A DNA stretch of 6,000 nucleotides from CBFDBT01 sp965603115 (GTDB taxonomy: Bacteria > Pseudomonadota > Alphaproteobacteria > Sphingomonadales > Kordiimonadaceae): positions 1 to 6,000 of the forward strand of contig CBFDBT010000168.1 of NCBI GenBank assembly GCA_965603115.1. Reading direction: 5' to 3'. The notes beneath the pieces were generated by a model that saw only the letters and a list, made by a program, of their open reading frames with translations, was not told the DNA's origin and searched no databases. Both the position numbers and the translations under genes were made by a program. This document shows positions 1 to 5,764 of this stretch, one piece after another (position 1 is the first letter of the stretch; each line of letters starts with the position of its first letter).

Positions 1-2409
1 TACTGGGTAAGCAATGGCTGGGGAACGCCACAAGTGAATTTGCGGGGTCTTGGCATTAACCGCACATTAGTACTGCTGAATGGCCGCCGTCTTGTAAATG
101 GTGGTACAGGTGCCAACAATGCTGTTGATCTTTCTATGGTTCCTATGGCCATCGTGCAGAAAGTTGAAGTGCTGAAAGATGGTGCTTCAGCCATTTATGG
201 CGCGGATGCTGTGGCAGGTGTTGTAAACATTATTACGGATGACAAATTTGATGGCATTGCAGCACGAGCAAAGTATGGCGTAACAGAAAAAGGCGATGGC
301 GAAGAATATCTCTTTGACTTGACATGGGGTAAATCTGGTGAGCGTGGCGGCATTGTTACAACTTTCAGCTACCAGGACAATAAACCATCCCCACTGGCTG
401 ATCGTGTTCCCTGTCCTCTTTCTTCTACCAGTGAAACAGAATGTAAAGGCAGTTCAAGCACAGCTGGTGGTCGAGCCGTTTACGTTGATGATGATATGAA
501 CCTTGTCCGAATCAATTTCAATAATGAGCCTGGGGGGAAAACATGGGCACCCTATGACTCATCCCTGCATGGTTATAACTACAATGTAAACTTTAATGCG
601 GTAAATCCGATCAAACGAGCTTCCTTCAGCAGCTTCGGTCATTATGATATTACGGATAATGTAAGCCTGTTCGGTGAATTAATGTTTACAAATCGTCAGT
701 CTACCCAGCCTGCATCACCTAACACTTTGAAGAACTTCTCTATAGCAGCGGATCATCCTACCAACCCTACTGGCGAAGATTTGACTTTTGAGCGTCGTCG
801 CTTGGTGGAACTGGGTGAGCGTATTTTCCTGCAGGAAACAAATACGTTCCGTGTAGTGGCCGGGCTTAAAGGACAAGTAGCTGATAAATGGTCTTGGGAC
901 GCTGCCATTAACTGGGGACGCAACACAGGAATAGAGACCGTTACCAATGTTGTAAATTTAGAACGATTCAGTGAAACACTGGACACCAGTATCTGTGGTG
1001 GCAATGGCGTTCCTTGCGGTGATTATCTTGGCGTGGGTAATGTCAGTCAGGAAGTGTTGGATTATTTACCATTTGATATGACCGATACAGGGGGCAATGA
1101 GCAGATTAGTGTAACAGCCAATATTTCTGGTTCGTTGTTTGCCCTGCCTGCCGGTGATGCTGTTATTGCTGCCGGTATTGAGTACCGAGAAGACAAAGGC
1201 TGGACCCAGCCGGATTCCTTTAAGGTGCTGGGAATTGCCAACTCAAATGCAGAAGAACCAATTTCTGGAAAGGTCAAGGCTAAAGAGGTTTATGCCGAAC
1301 TGAATTTGCCGCTTCTGGAAGATATTTTTGCAGTTAAAAGCCTTGAGACAAACTTGGCAATCCGTCATTCTGACTATGATCAGTTTGAAGGCGACACCAA
1401 TTATAAAATAGGTCTGAACTGGCAAGTTGTGGATGACCTAAAAGTGCGAGGCACATACGCAACAGCATTTAGGGCACCAAGTGTTCCAGAATTGTTTGGC
1501 GGCATTTCGCAGGGCAACCTAACCACAACTGATCCTTGTAGTGGCTGGAACGCACTAGCAAGCAGTTCCAATGTCTATCAAAATTGCCAGTCTGCAGGTG
1601 TGCCCGTGGATTATGTACAGCTTGGTAATACTATTTTAACGGATAGAGGCGGAAATCCAAACCTGTCTCCTGAAGATGCTCGCTCCTTCTCTGTTGGTCT
1701 GGTATGGCAGCCAGCCTATGCAGATGGTCTGTCAGTTACTGTTGATTATTTCGACATTAAGCTAACGAATGCGATCACCAGCCCTTCAGGCTCTGTCAAG
1801 CTCGCCCAGTGTTATGAATCTGACAATATGTCACATGCTTTCTGTCAACCAGAGCATCACTACCGCAACTCTGTTACTGGTGTTGTCGATTATCTTTCAG
1901 CACAGAAAACAAATGCTGGTGCGGAGCGCATGAAAGGACTTGATGTAGGAGCTGTTTATACATTCTCAACAGCAGACCTGCAAAATACTATTGACGCACA
2001 GTTCACCTATTTAAAGTCCTATGAAAGGGTCAACTTCGAAGGAGATGCACCTTTTGCTCTTGATGGCTTTATCGGAGCCGGGTTTGGTGGATATCCAAAG
2101 TGGCGTGGTAATGCGAGCTTTAACACCTCTGCTGAGGCATGGTCAGCCACATATTCTGTGCAATATATCGGAGCTGGCGATGATTTTTTCCGGACCGAAG
2201 GTATAGGCTCGCATATGAAGGCTGTGATGTATCACAATATTCAGGGCAAGTATAAAATTTCGGATCGTATGGATATTGCGGCTGGAATTGATAATTTGTG
2301 GGATAAGAAAGCCCCTCGTGTAGCGAGTTGGACAGATGGCAACACAGACACCATGACGTATGGTCTGGCGGGGCGTCGTGCTTATCTGAGCTTGAGCTTT
2401 CGTATGTAA
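1..2409 (+). CDS. TonB-dependent outer-membrane receptor, 5' partial
   Basis: This protein would form an outer-membrane beta-barrel that imports a chelate, probably iron-bound, using energy from TonB-ExbBD. The frame is open from base 1 and stops with TAA at 2407-2409, giving 802 visible residues. The GTG at 34 lies inside the plug domain and is not the true start. The signal peptide, TonB box and first part of the plug are therefore upstream, perhaps 100-150 residues. Plug hallmarks are visible: VNLRGLG, then RTLVLLNGRR, then VEVLKDGASAIYGADAVAGV followed by NIIT, ending near residue 80. The rest is barrel, with typical late-strand motifs such as RGTYATAFRAPSVPELFGG, NPNLSPEDARSFSVGLVW and DNLWDKKAPR. 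Eight cysteines fall in four close pairs, which suggests disulfide-pinned loops. The last residues are LSFRM, so the usual terminal aromatic residue is not last. The next gene, a PepSY-TM protein, supports a siderophore-type substrate, but no substrate is readable. The family call is very secure. Confidence 0.97.
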   Translation, partial: YWVSNGWGTPQVNLRGLGINRTLVLLNGRRLVNGGTGANNAVDLSMVPMAIVQKVEVLKDGASAIYGADAVAGVVNIITDDKFDGIAARAKYGVTEKGDGEEYLFDLTWGKSGERGGIVTTFSYQDNKPSPLADRVPCPLSSTSETECKGSSSTAGGRAVYVDDDMNLVRINFNNEPGGKTWAPYDSSLHGYNYNVNFNAVNPIKRASFSSFGHYDITDNVSLFGELMFTNRQSTQPASPNTLKNFSIAADHPTNPTGEDLTFERRRLVELGERIFLQETNTFRVVAGLKGQVADKWSWDAAINWGRNTGIETVTNVVNLERFSETLDTSICGGNGVPCGDYLGVGNVSQEVLDYLPFDMTDTGGNEQISVTANISGSLFALPAGDAVIAAGIEYREDKGWTQPDSFKVLGIANSNAEEPISGKVKAKEVYAELNLPLLEDIFAVKSLETNLAIRHSDYDQFEGDTNYKIGLNWQVVDDLKVRGTYATAFRAPSVPELFGGISQGNLTTTDPCSGWNALASSSNVYQNCQSAGVPVDYVQLGNTILTDRGGNPNLSPEDARSFSVGLVWQPAYADGLSVTVDYFDIKLTNAITSPSGSVKLAQCYESDNMSHAFCQPEHHYRNSVTGVVDYLSAQKTNAGAERMKGLDVGAVYTFSTADLQNTIDAQFTYLKSYERVNFEGDAPFALDGFIGAGFGGYPKWRGNASFNTSAEAWSATYSVQYIGAGDDFFRTEGIGSHMKAVMYHNIQGKYKISDRMDIAAGIDNLWDKKAPRVASWTDGNTDTMTYGLAGRRAYLSLSFRM

Positions 2410-2421
2410 ATAAAACTAATG

Positions 2422-2457
2422 AACAGGGCTGTGTATGTATCGCAGCCCTGTTTTCTT
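2422..2457 (+). terminator. Intrinsic terminator after the TonB-dependent receptor
   Basis: A perfect 10-bp inverted repeat (AACAGGGCTG at 2422-2431 and its complement at 2443-2452) encloses an 11-nt loop and runs into TTTTCTT at 2451-2457. This is a standard Rho-independent hairpin starting 12 bases after the receptor stop codon. Only 21 bases separate its T-tract from the next start codon, so it probably acts as a partial terminator that lowers expression of the downstream gene rather than ending the operon. Confidence 0.8.
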
Positions 2458-2463
2458 ACGCAC

Positions 2464-2470
2464 AAGTGAG
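2464..2470 (+). promoter_or_regulatory. Probable ribosome binding site of the PepSY-TM gene
   Basis: The sequence AAGTGAG lies 8 bases before the ATG at 2479 and is the only purine-rich element in range. It favours the ATG at 2479 over the in-frame ATG at 2485, which would be 14 bases away. It is an imperfect Shine-Dalgarno sequence, so initiation is probably modest. Confidence 0.6.
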
Positions 2471-2478
2471 TTTATGAA

Positions 2479-3894
2479 ATGAAGATGTTCCCACTACTTC
2501 GAAAGTGGCACAGAAGGCTGTTTCTTCTGCTTTCTGTTCAGGTATTCCTATGGGTCATTGGCGGACTTTATATGGTTTCCATACCTCTAGACTATATACA
2601 TGGAGACCATCTGGTTGTGCCTGAAAAAAAGAGGACACCATTAAACGACGTCATATTTGCCAAGACCATGAAAGAGGTTGCTGCGGTCAATAAGGGCACC
2701 CTGCAAATTGAAACACATTCATTGGCAGGCAAACCGACTTATATTGTTCGAACACATGAAGGAAAACGTTTAATTGATGCCACTAATGGCGGCGAATTAT
2801 CTCTGATAGATGAAGACTATATAAAAGAGTATGCCCGGAAAATATATTCAGGGACAGTTGGCGTTTCTTCAACCAAGCTCATTATTGATAATGCTCCATC
2901 TGAAGTTCAAAGCAAACCTTTGCCCTTGTGGCAGGTAAATTTTGACGATTTTTTGTCACCGACGTTGTATATTTCCGCTGTTACTGGGGAGCTGGTTTCA
3001 AAGCGACATGATCTATGGCGATATTTTGATGTTGTGTGGATGCTCCATATCATGGACTATCAGGCCCGCACGGATGTCAATAACTGGCTCCTACGGGGTT
3101 TCTCCTTTCTTGTCACATTGGCAGCCCTGACCGGCCTGTGGTTGTTGTTCTTTAGTTTCAAGAAAAAAGAGAGGTGGCTGACTTTCTCTTTTCAAAGACG
3201 AAAGGTTTTTGGTGAAATCCACCGCTGGATTGGACTTGCTGTCGGGCTACAATTCTCTATCTGGTGTGTCAGTGGGCTTGTTATGTCCATTTTGCCAGCT
3301 GATTCCGTCAAGGGTACTGATCGCAGCGTTAAGGTTGCTGAAAGCCCGCTTGATCCTTATATTGATGATATAATTTCTGTAAATAAGATCAGACCCGATT
3401 GGGATTATTTTACCGTCCGCCTCCAGTCTACGGCGGGAAAGCCTGTTTATATTTTTGAAGGGGAGGGCCGTGTGCTTGCCCGTGATGCAGTATCGGGAGA
3501 AGCCATAGCCATAGAACAGGATTTGGTTAAAAATATCGCTAAAAACGATTATGATGGTGTTGCGGATATTCTGGATGTACAGAAAATCCAGCTTCCCTCT
3601 GACGATATGCCAAAATCCAATAAGCAGGCATGGCAGGTCAGTTTTGGTGATGAACGGGATACAGCCCTTTATATATCGACTGAAGATGGACAGATTCTGG
3701 CACGAAGAAATAATTATTGGAGAGTCTTTGATACTTTCAGGATGTTGCACTTTATGGACTATTTCCGGGAGCATGGTTTCAACAGTCTCTGGATTATAAT
3801 GTTTGCCTTCTTGTCTGTCGTTAGTTTTGTCACGGGGTTTGACCTTATTATCGCTTATTATAGACGAAAGCGTAACAGGCAGGAAAAGGTATAA
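2479..3894 (+). CDS. PepSY-TM protein, likely inner-membrane ferric siderophore reductase
   Basis: A 471-residue inner-membrane protein with four predicted helices, at about 14-36, 204-227, 250-272 and 436-460. Basic residues at the N-terminus, in the 228-249 loop and at the C-terminus (RRKRNRQ) put those parts in the cytoplasm, leaving two large PepSY-like domains (about 37-203 and 273-435) in the periplasm. The two halves are a clear tandem duplication: HRR at 11 matches HRW at 248, AGKP at 83 matches 319, WQVNF at 151 matches WQVSF at 385, LYIS at 163 matches 397, and MLHIMDY at 188 matches MLHFMDY at 422. Histidines 11, 190, 248 and 424 recur at equivalent places next to the helices and are candidate heme ligands. 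Family members such as FoxB are di-heme reductases that release iron from siderophores. The gene follows a TonB-dependent receptor by 69 bases, which fits that role. The family is secure; the exact substrate and redox activity are inferred. Confidence 0.9.
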   Translation: MKMFPLLRKWHRRLFLLLSVQVFLWVIGGLYMVSIPLDYIHGDHLVVPEKKRTPLNDVIFAKTMKEVAAVNKGTLQIETHSLAGKPTYIVRTHEGKRLIDATNGGELSLIDEDYIKEYARKIYSGTVGVSSTKLIIDNAPSEVQSKPLPLWQVNFDDFLSPTLYISAVTGELVSKRHDLWRYFDVVWMLHIMDYQARTDVNNWLLRGFSFLVTLAALTGLWLLFFSFKKKERWLTFSFQRRKVFGEIHRWIGLAVGLQFSIWCVSGLVMSILPADSVKGTDRSVKVAESPLDPYIDDIISVNKIRPDWDYFTVRLQSTAGKPVYIFEGEGRVLARDAVSGEAIAIEQDLVKNIAKNDYDGVADILDVQKIQLPSDDMPKSNKQAWQVSFGDERDTALYISTEDGQILARRNNYWRVFDTFRMLHFMDYFREHGFNSLWIIMFAFLSVVSFVTGFDLIIAYYRRKRNRQEKV

Positions 3895-3977
3895 AATATA
3901 GATGTCTCGGGGTTTATATAGCTGTTGCCTCCTTCGTTTCGTGGCACACTGGCGGCACAGTGCGCGTGTATATCTCA

Positions 3978-4013
3978 TGTGATCTGGTGTGATCTCAAGC
4001 GAGCGTATGTGAT
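3978..4013 (+). repeat. Three helically phased TGTGAT direct repeats
   Basis: TGTGATCT occurs at 3978-3985 and again at 3988-3995, and TGTGAT recurs at 4008-4013. The starts are 10 and 20 bases apart, so all copies sit on the same face of the helix. They lie 66 or more bases left of the tRNA portion and directly beside the IHF-like site. Arm-type integrase sites or excisionase sites are often short phased direct repeats of this kind. The motif also resembles half of a CRP site, but no matching inverted half is present. The function is inferred. Confidence 0.5.
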
Positions 4014-4015
4014 GA

Positions 4016-4028
4016 TAACTTGTTGATA
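4016..4028 (-). promoter_or_regulatory. Candidate IHF binding site
   Basis: Read on the minus strand the 13 bases match the IHF consensus WATCAANNNNTTR at every defined position (TATCAACAAGTTA). The AT-rich tract that often lies on the 5' side of strong IHF sites is present on the correct side, at about 4029-4060 in plus-strand coordinates. IHF bends DNA at many att sites so that integrase can bridge arm and core. A 13-base match with several free positions can arise by chance, but the location between phased repeats and a tRNA att core adds weight. Confidence 0.45.
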
Positions 4029-4078
4029 TTAAATAATATTAATTTTTAACCCTTTGTTTTTAAACGATATTTTAGGGC

Positions 4079-4124
4079 AATCATAATCCGCGTGTCGGGG
4101 GTTCAAGTCCCCCCTCGGCTACCA
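4079..4124 (+). pseudogene. 3' portion of tRNA-Met(CAT), likely att core
   Basis: These bases fold as the 3' part of a standard tRNA. They comprise the last base of the 5' anticodon stem, loop base 32, T33, anticodon CAT at 4082-4084, AA, the 3' anticodon stem TCCGC at 4087-4091 and a 5-base variable loop GTGTC. Then come the T-arm GGGGG/CCCCC around TTCAAGT (4097-4113), the acceptor strand CTCGGCT, discriminator A and an encoded CCA at 4122-4124. Upstream, GGGCA cannot fully pair with the anticodon stem: positions 28-42 and 30-40 mismatch. No D-arm or matching 5' acceptor (AGCCGAG or GGCCGAG) occurs before it, so the gene is not intact here. Sequence identity starts in the anticodon arm, a known crossover point for tRNA-targeting integrases. 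Elongator Met is favoured from the remembered alphaproteobacterial sequence; an Ile2 tRNA that also carries CAT cannot be fully excluded. Confidence 0.8.
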
Positions 4125-4130
4125 TTTCAA

Positions 4131-4160
4131 AAGCCCTGCGACGTAACCGTCGCGGGGTTT
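4131..4160 (+). terminator. Intrinsic terminator of the tRNA-Met locus
   Basis: A 13-bp stem (4131-4143 with 4148-4160, including two G-T pairs) closes a TAAC tetraloop. Its 3' arm ends in TTT and is followed by GTTGTTTCTG. The core arms are GCCCTGCGACG and CGTCGCGGGG. It starts seven bases after the encoded CCA, where a tRNA terminator belongs, which suggests that this side of the junction is the original chromosomal flank. Confidence 0.8.
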
Positions 4161-4210
4161 GTTGTTTCTGGCTCCCTTCTGTGGGGTTTGGGAATTATGT
4201 GATTATATTC

Positions 4211-4227
4211 GGCACTGTCAAAGTGCC
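4211..4227. repeat. Short perfect palindrome, possible operator
   Basis: GGCACT at 4211-4216 and AGTGCC at 4222-4227 form a perfect 6-bp inverted repeat around a 5-base centre. It lies 24 bases upstream of the candidate -35 box of the serine hydrolase gene, a position suitable for a dimeric regulator. It has no T-tract, so it is not a terminator. No regulator is identified. Confidence 0.3.
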
Positions 4228-4251
4228 TTAATGCAGCTAGGTCAAGATCCA

Positions 4252-4280
4252 TTGACTTACTCTTTTGCGCTCTCTAGGTT
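4252..4280 (+). promoter_or_regulatory. Candidate sigma-70 promoter for the serine hydrolase
   Basis: TTGACT at 4252-4257 matches the -35 consensus at five of six positions. After a 17-base spacer, TAGGTT at 4275-4280 is a weak -10 (three of six). Transcription would start near 4287, giving a leader of about 40 bases before the start codon. Because the tRNA terminator lies just upstream, the hydrolase needs its own promoter, and this is the best candidate seen. Confidence 0.45.
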
Positions 4281-4326
4281 CCTTCTAAGTTGAGGTAGGG
4301 GCTGTCTGGTTTTTTTAAAAGGGAAT

Positions 4327-5706
4327 ATGGGGATGAAGAAAATTTTACTTGGTGTAGCATTCGTGCTGGTGGCTGGGCTGTCTTATGGCTTTTATGCATT
4401 AGCGCCTATTGTGAGTGGGGGTAGCGGTTATGCGGCGAAGAACCTTTGCTCTGGTTATTATTTAAGCCGATTTGACGCAGAAATTACTCATAAACAAGCT
4501 TTGCTTGGTGCTTCTGATGTGCTGGCCAACATTGAGTGGGATCATGACAAAAGCGCTAGAAGCTTTACCGCAAGGCTTTATGGGCTTAGCCCGCGCATAG
4601 CTGTTTTTGATGAAGGTACAGGGTGCACGTTACTGGCTGAGGGTGAAAGAGTTCTGGACCGTGATTTGAAGCTGGTGGCACCCATAGAGCTAGACCCAGA
4701 TGTTTCCTGGCCCCATGGTCGTGGAGAGCCGACTTCAAATGATGCTTTTCAAACACTGCTTGATCAGGCTTTCAAGGAAGATGACCCAACCAGCCAGCGG
4801 AATACCAAGGCTGCACTTATTATCCATAAGGGTGAGTTGCTAGCCGAGCGTTACGCTGATGGCGTTGAGGCTGACACGCCCCTTATTGGATGGTCTATGA
4901 GCAAAAGCATTACCGGATTATTGACCGGTCTTTTGGTCGGTGACGGCAAGCTGGATATTACAGCGCCCGCCGATGTTCCGGCTTGGCAAAAAAATGCGGA
5001 TGATCCTCGTGCGGCTATCACACTGGACCAATTAATGCGTATGTCCAGTGGTCTGAAATTCGATGAAACTTACGCCACAGGATCGGATGTCTCCCATATG
5101 CTGTCGGTCGTGCCTGATGCTGCTGCTTATGCGGCATCGCTGCCACTGGCACATGCGCCTGATACCCATTGGTCTTATTCTTCAGGGACCAGCAACATTA
5201 TTTCGAGTATTTTGAAGCGTACTTTGGGCGGTAGTTTGCAGTCCCATTATGATTATGCCCAAAACCGTCTATTTAAACCTCTGGGCATTAACACAGCCAC
5301 GATTGAAAGTGATGCGGACGGTACATTTATCGGTTCAAGCTATACTTATCTTAGCGCTCGTGATTGGGGTCGCTTGGGGCAGTTTGTGTTGCAGGATGGT
5401 GTATGGAAAGAGCAGCGCCTGTTGCCCGAGGGTTGGGTGGATTATGTCAGCAGGCCAACGCATACTAATCCGCTCAATAGCTATGGCGCGCAGTTCTGGC
5501 TCAATGCAGACCCGACCGACACTTCCAAACACCGTACATGGCCGCGTATTCCCAGTGATGCTTTCATGATGTCAGGCTTTCAGGGGCAGTTTGTGATGAT
5601 AGTGCCTTCCAAGGATCTGGTGGTGGTGCGCCTTGGCTTCACCTCTAAGGAAAATCATGGCCTAGAGGATTTGGTGGCTGGAGTGATTAAACATCTGGAG
5701 GGTTGA
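4327..5706 (+). CDS. Serine hydrolase, class C beta-lactamase/esterase superfamily
   Basis: A 459-residue protein with an N-terminal hydrophobic segment (about residues 5-29) after MKK, acting as a signal peptide or membrane anchor; there is no lipobox. A leader domain of about 130 residues carries two cysteines, C41 (NLCSG) and C100 (GTGC), that could form a periplasmic disulfide. The catalytic domain follows. S190-M-S-K193 is the nucleophile motif SxxK, Y284-S-S-G is the general-base motif, and SGFQGQ at 416-421 stands where the KTG/HTG box is found. These features match penicillin-binding-like serine hydrolases related to EstB and 6-aminohexanoate-dimer hydrolase. True beta-lactamase activity cannot be claimed, since Y-x-N and KTG are not in classical form. 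AAAAGGG ends at 4323, only three bases from this ATG but nine from the in-frame ATG at 4333, so the protein may start two residues later. The substrate is unknown. Confidence 0.9.
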   Translation: MGMKKILLGVAFVLVAGLSYGFYALAPIVSGGSGYAAKNLCSGYYLSRFDAEITHKQALLGASDVLANIEWDHDKSARSFTARLYGLSPRIAVFDEGTGCTLLAEGERVLDRDLKLVAPIELDPDVSWPHGRGEPTSNDAFQTLLDQAFKEDDPTSQRNTKAALIIHKGELLAERYADGVEADTPLIGWSMSKSITGLLTGLLVGDGKLDITAPADVPAWQKNADDPRAAITLDQLMRMSSGLKFDETYATGSDVSHMLSVVPDAAAYAASLPLAHAPDTHWSYSSGTSNIISSILKRTLGGSLQSHYDYAQNRLFKPLGINTATIESDADGTFIGSSYTYLSARDWGRLGQFVLQDGVWKEQRLLPEGWVDYVSRPTHTNPLNSYGAQFWLNADPTDTSKHRTWPRIPSDAFMMSGFQGQFVMIVPSKDLVVVRLGFTSKENHGLEDLVAGVIKHLEG

Positions 5707-5731
5707 CGTATTGGATTAACAAACCAATAAG

Positions 5732-5756
5732 TTAAGATGGTCCGCCTTCATCTTAA
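5732..5756 (+). repeat. Hairpin touching the ribosome binding site of the IMPACT-family gene
   Basis: TTAAGATG at 5732-5739 and its exact complement CATCTTAA at 5749-5756 form an 8-bp stem with a 9-base loop. The 3' arm overlaps the first two bases of the Shine-Dalgarno AAGAGG at 5755-5760. The stem is AT-rich, so it would be weak and perhaps temperature-sensitive. GAGG then TTTT follows, which makes it a poor terminator. It might modulate translation of the downstream gene or simply be incidental. Confidence 0.3.
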
Positions 5757-5760
5757 GAGG
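5755..5760 (+). promoter_or_regulatory. Ribosome binding site of the IMPACT-family gene
   Basis: AAGAGG lies four bases (TTTT) before the ATG at 5765. It is the strongest Shine-Dalgarno-like element in the window and fixes the start of a gene that would otherwise be easy to miss because its stop codon is outside the window. Confidence 0.75.
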
Positions 5761-5764
5761 TTTT

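Larger units (their letters stand above)
3895..4130. other. Non-coding integration junction (candidate att arm) ending in tRNA-Met 3' portion
   Basis: I find no convincing gene in this stretch. It contains, from left to right, three phased TGTGAT repeats, a perfect IHF-consensus match, a strongly AT-rich tract (about 4020-4076) and the 3' portion of a tRNA-Met gene. This order, with recombinase accessory-type sites beside a broken tRNA 3' end, is typical of attachment sites used by tyrosine integrases of genomic islands. Because the tRNA portion reads rightward and is followed by its terminator, the mobile element should lie to the left and resident chromosome to the right. No clear terminator follows the PepSY-TM stop codon at 3894. 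The integrase is not in this window, so the assignment is inferred from architecture. Confidence 0.6.

Noticed and set aside
34..36. GTG as the start codon of the TonB-dependent receptor
   Set aside because: It lies within the plug domain (QVNLRGLG), and the frame is open through base 1, so the real start is upstream of the window.
753..1425. Minus-strand open frames opposite the receptor gene
   Set aside because: Antisense shadows of a strongly supported barrel sequence, with no family features.
2474..2482. Two-codon frame ATG AAA TGA overlapping the PepSY-TM start
   Set aside because: Too short to interpret; such minimal frames arise by chance, although translational coupling is conceivable.
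3947..3962. Inverted repeat CACTG/CAGTG as terminator of the PepSY-TM gene
   Set aside because: The stem is only five base pairs and no T-tract follows, so it is not a credible intrinsic terminator.
3247..3978. 243-codon open frame on the minus strand opposite the PepSY-TM gene
   Set aside because: It lies mostly antisense to a clearly coding, domain-bearing gene, has no recognisable domain and an erratic composition, and starts in the att-like region without a convincing ribosome binding site.
4079..4124. An intact tRNA gene, or a tRNA split by a group I intron, here
   Set aside because: No 5' half with D-arm or complementary acceptor is found in the 180 bases upstream, and no group I core elements were recognised; a half further upstream would leave genes inside the intron.
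5710..5727. TTGG/CCAA inverted repeat after the serine hydrolase stop
   Set aside because: The stem is only four base pairs with no T-tract, so it does not support a terminator.
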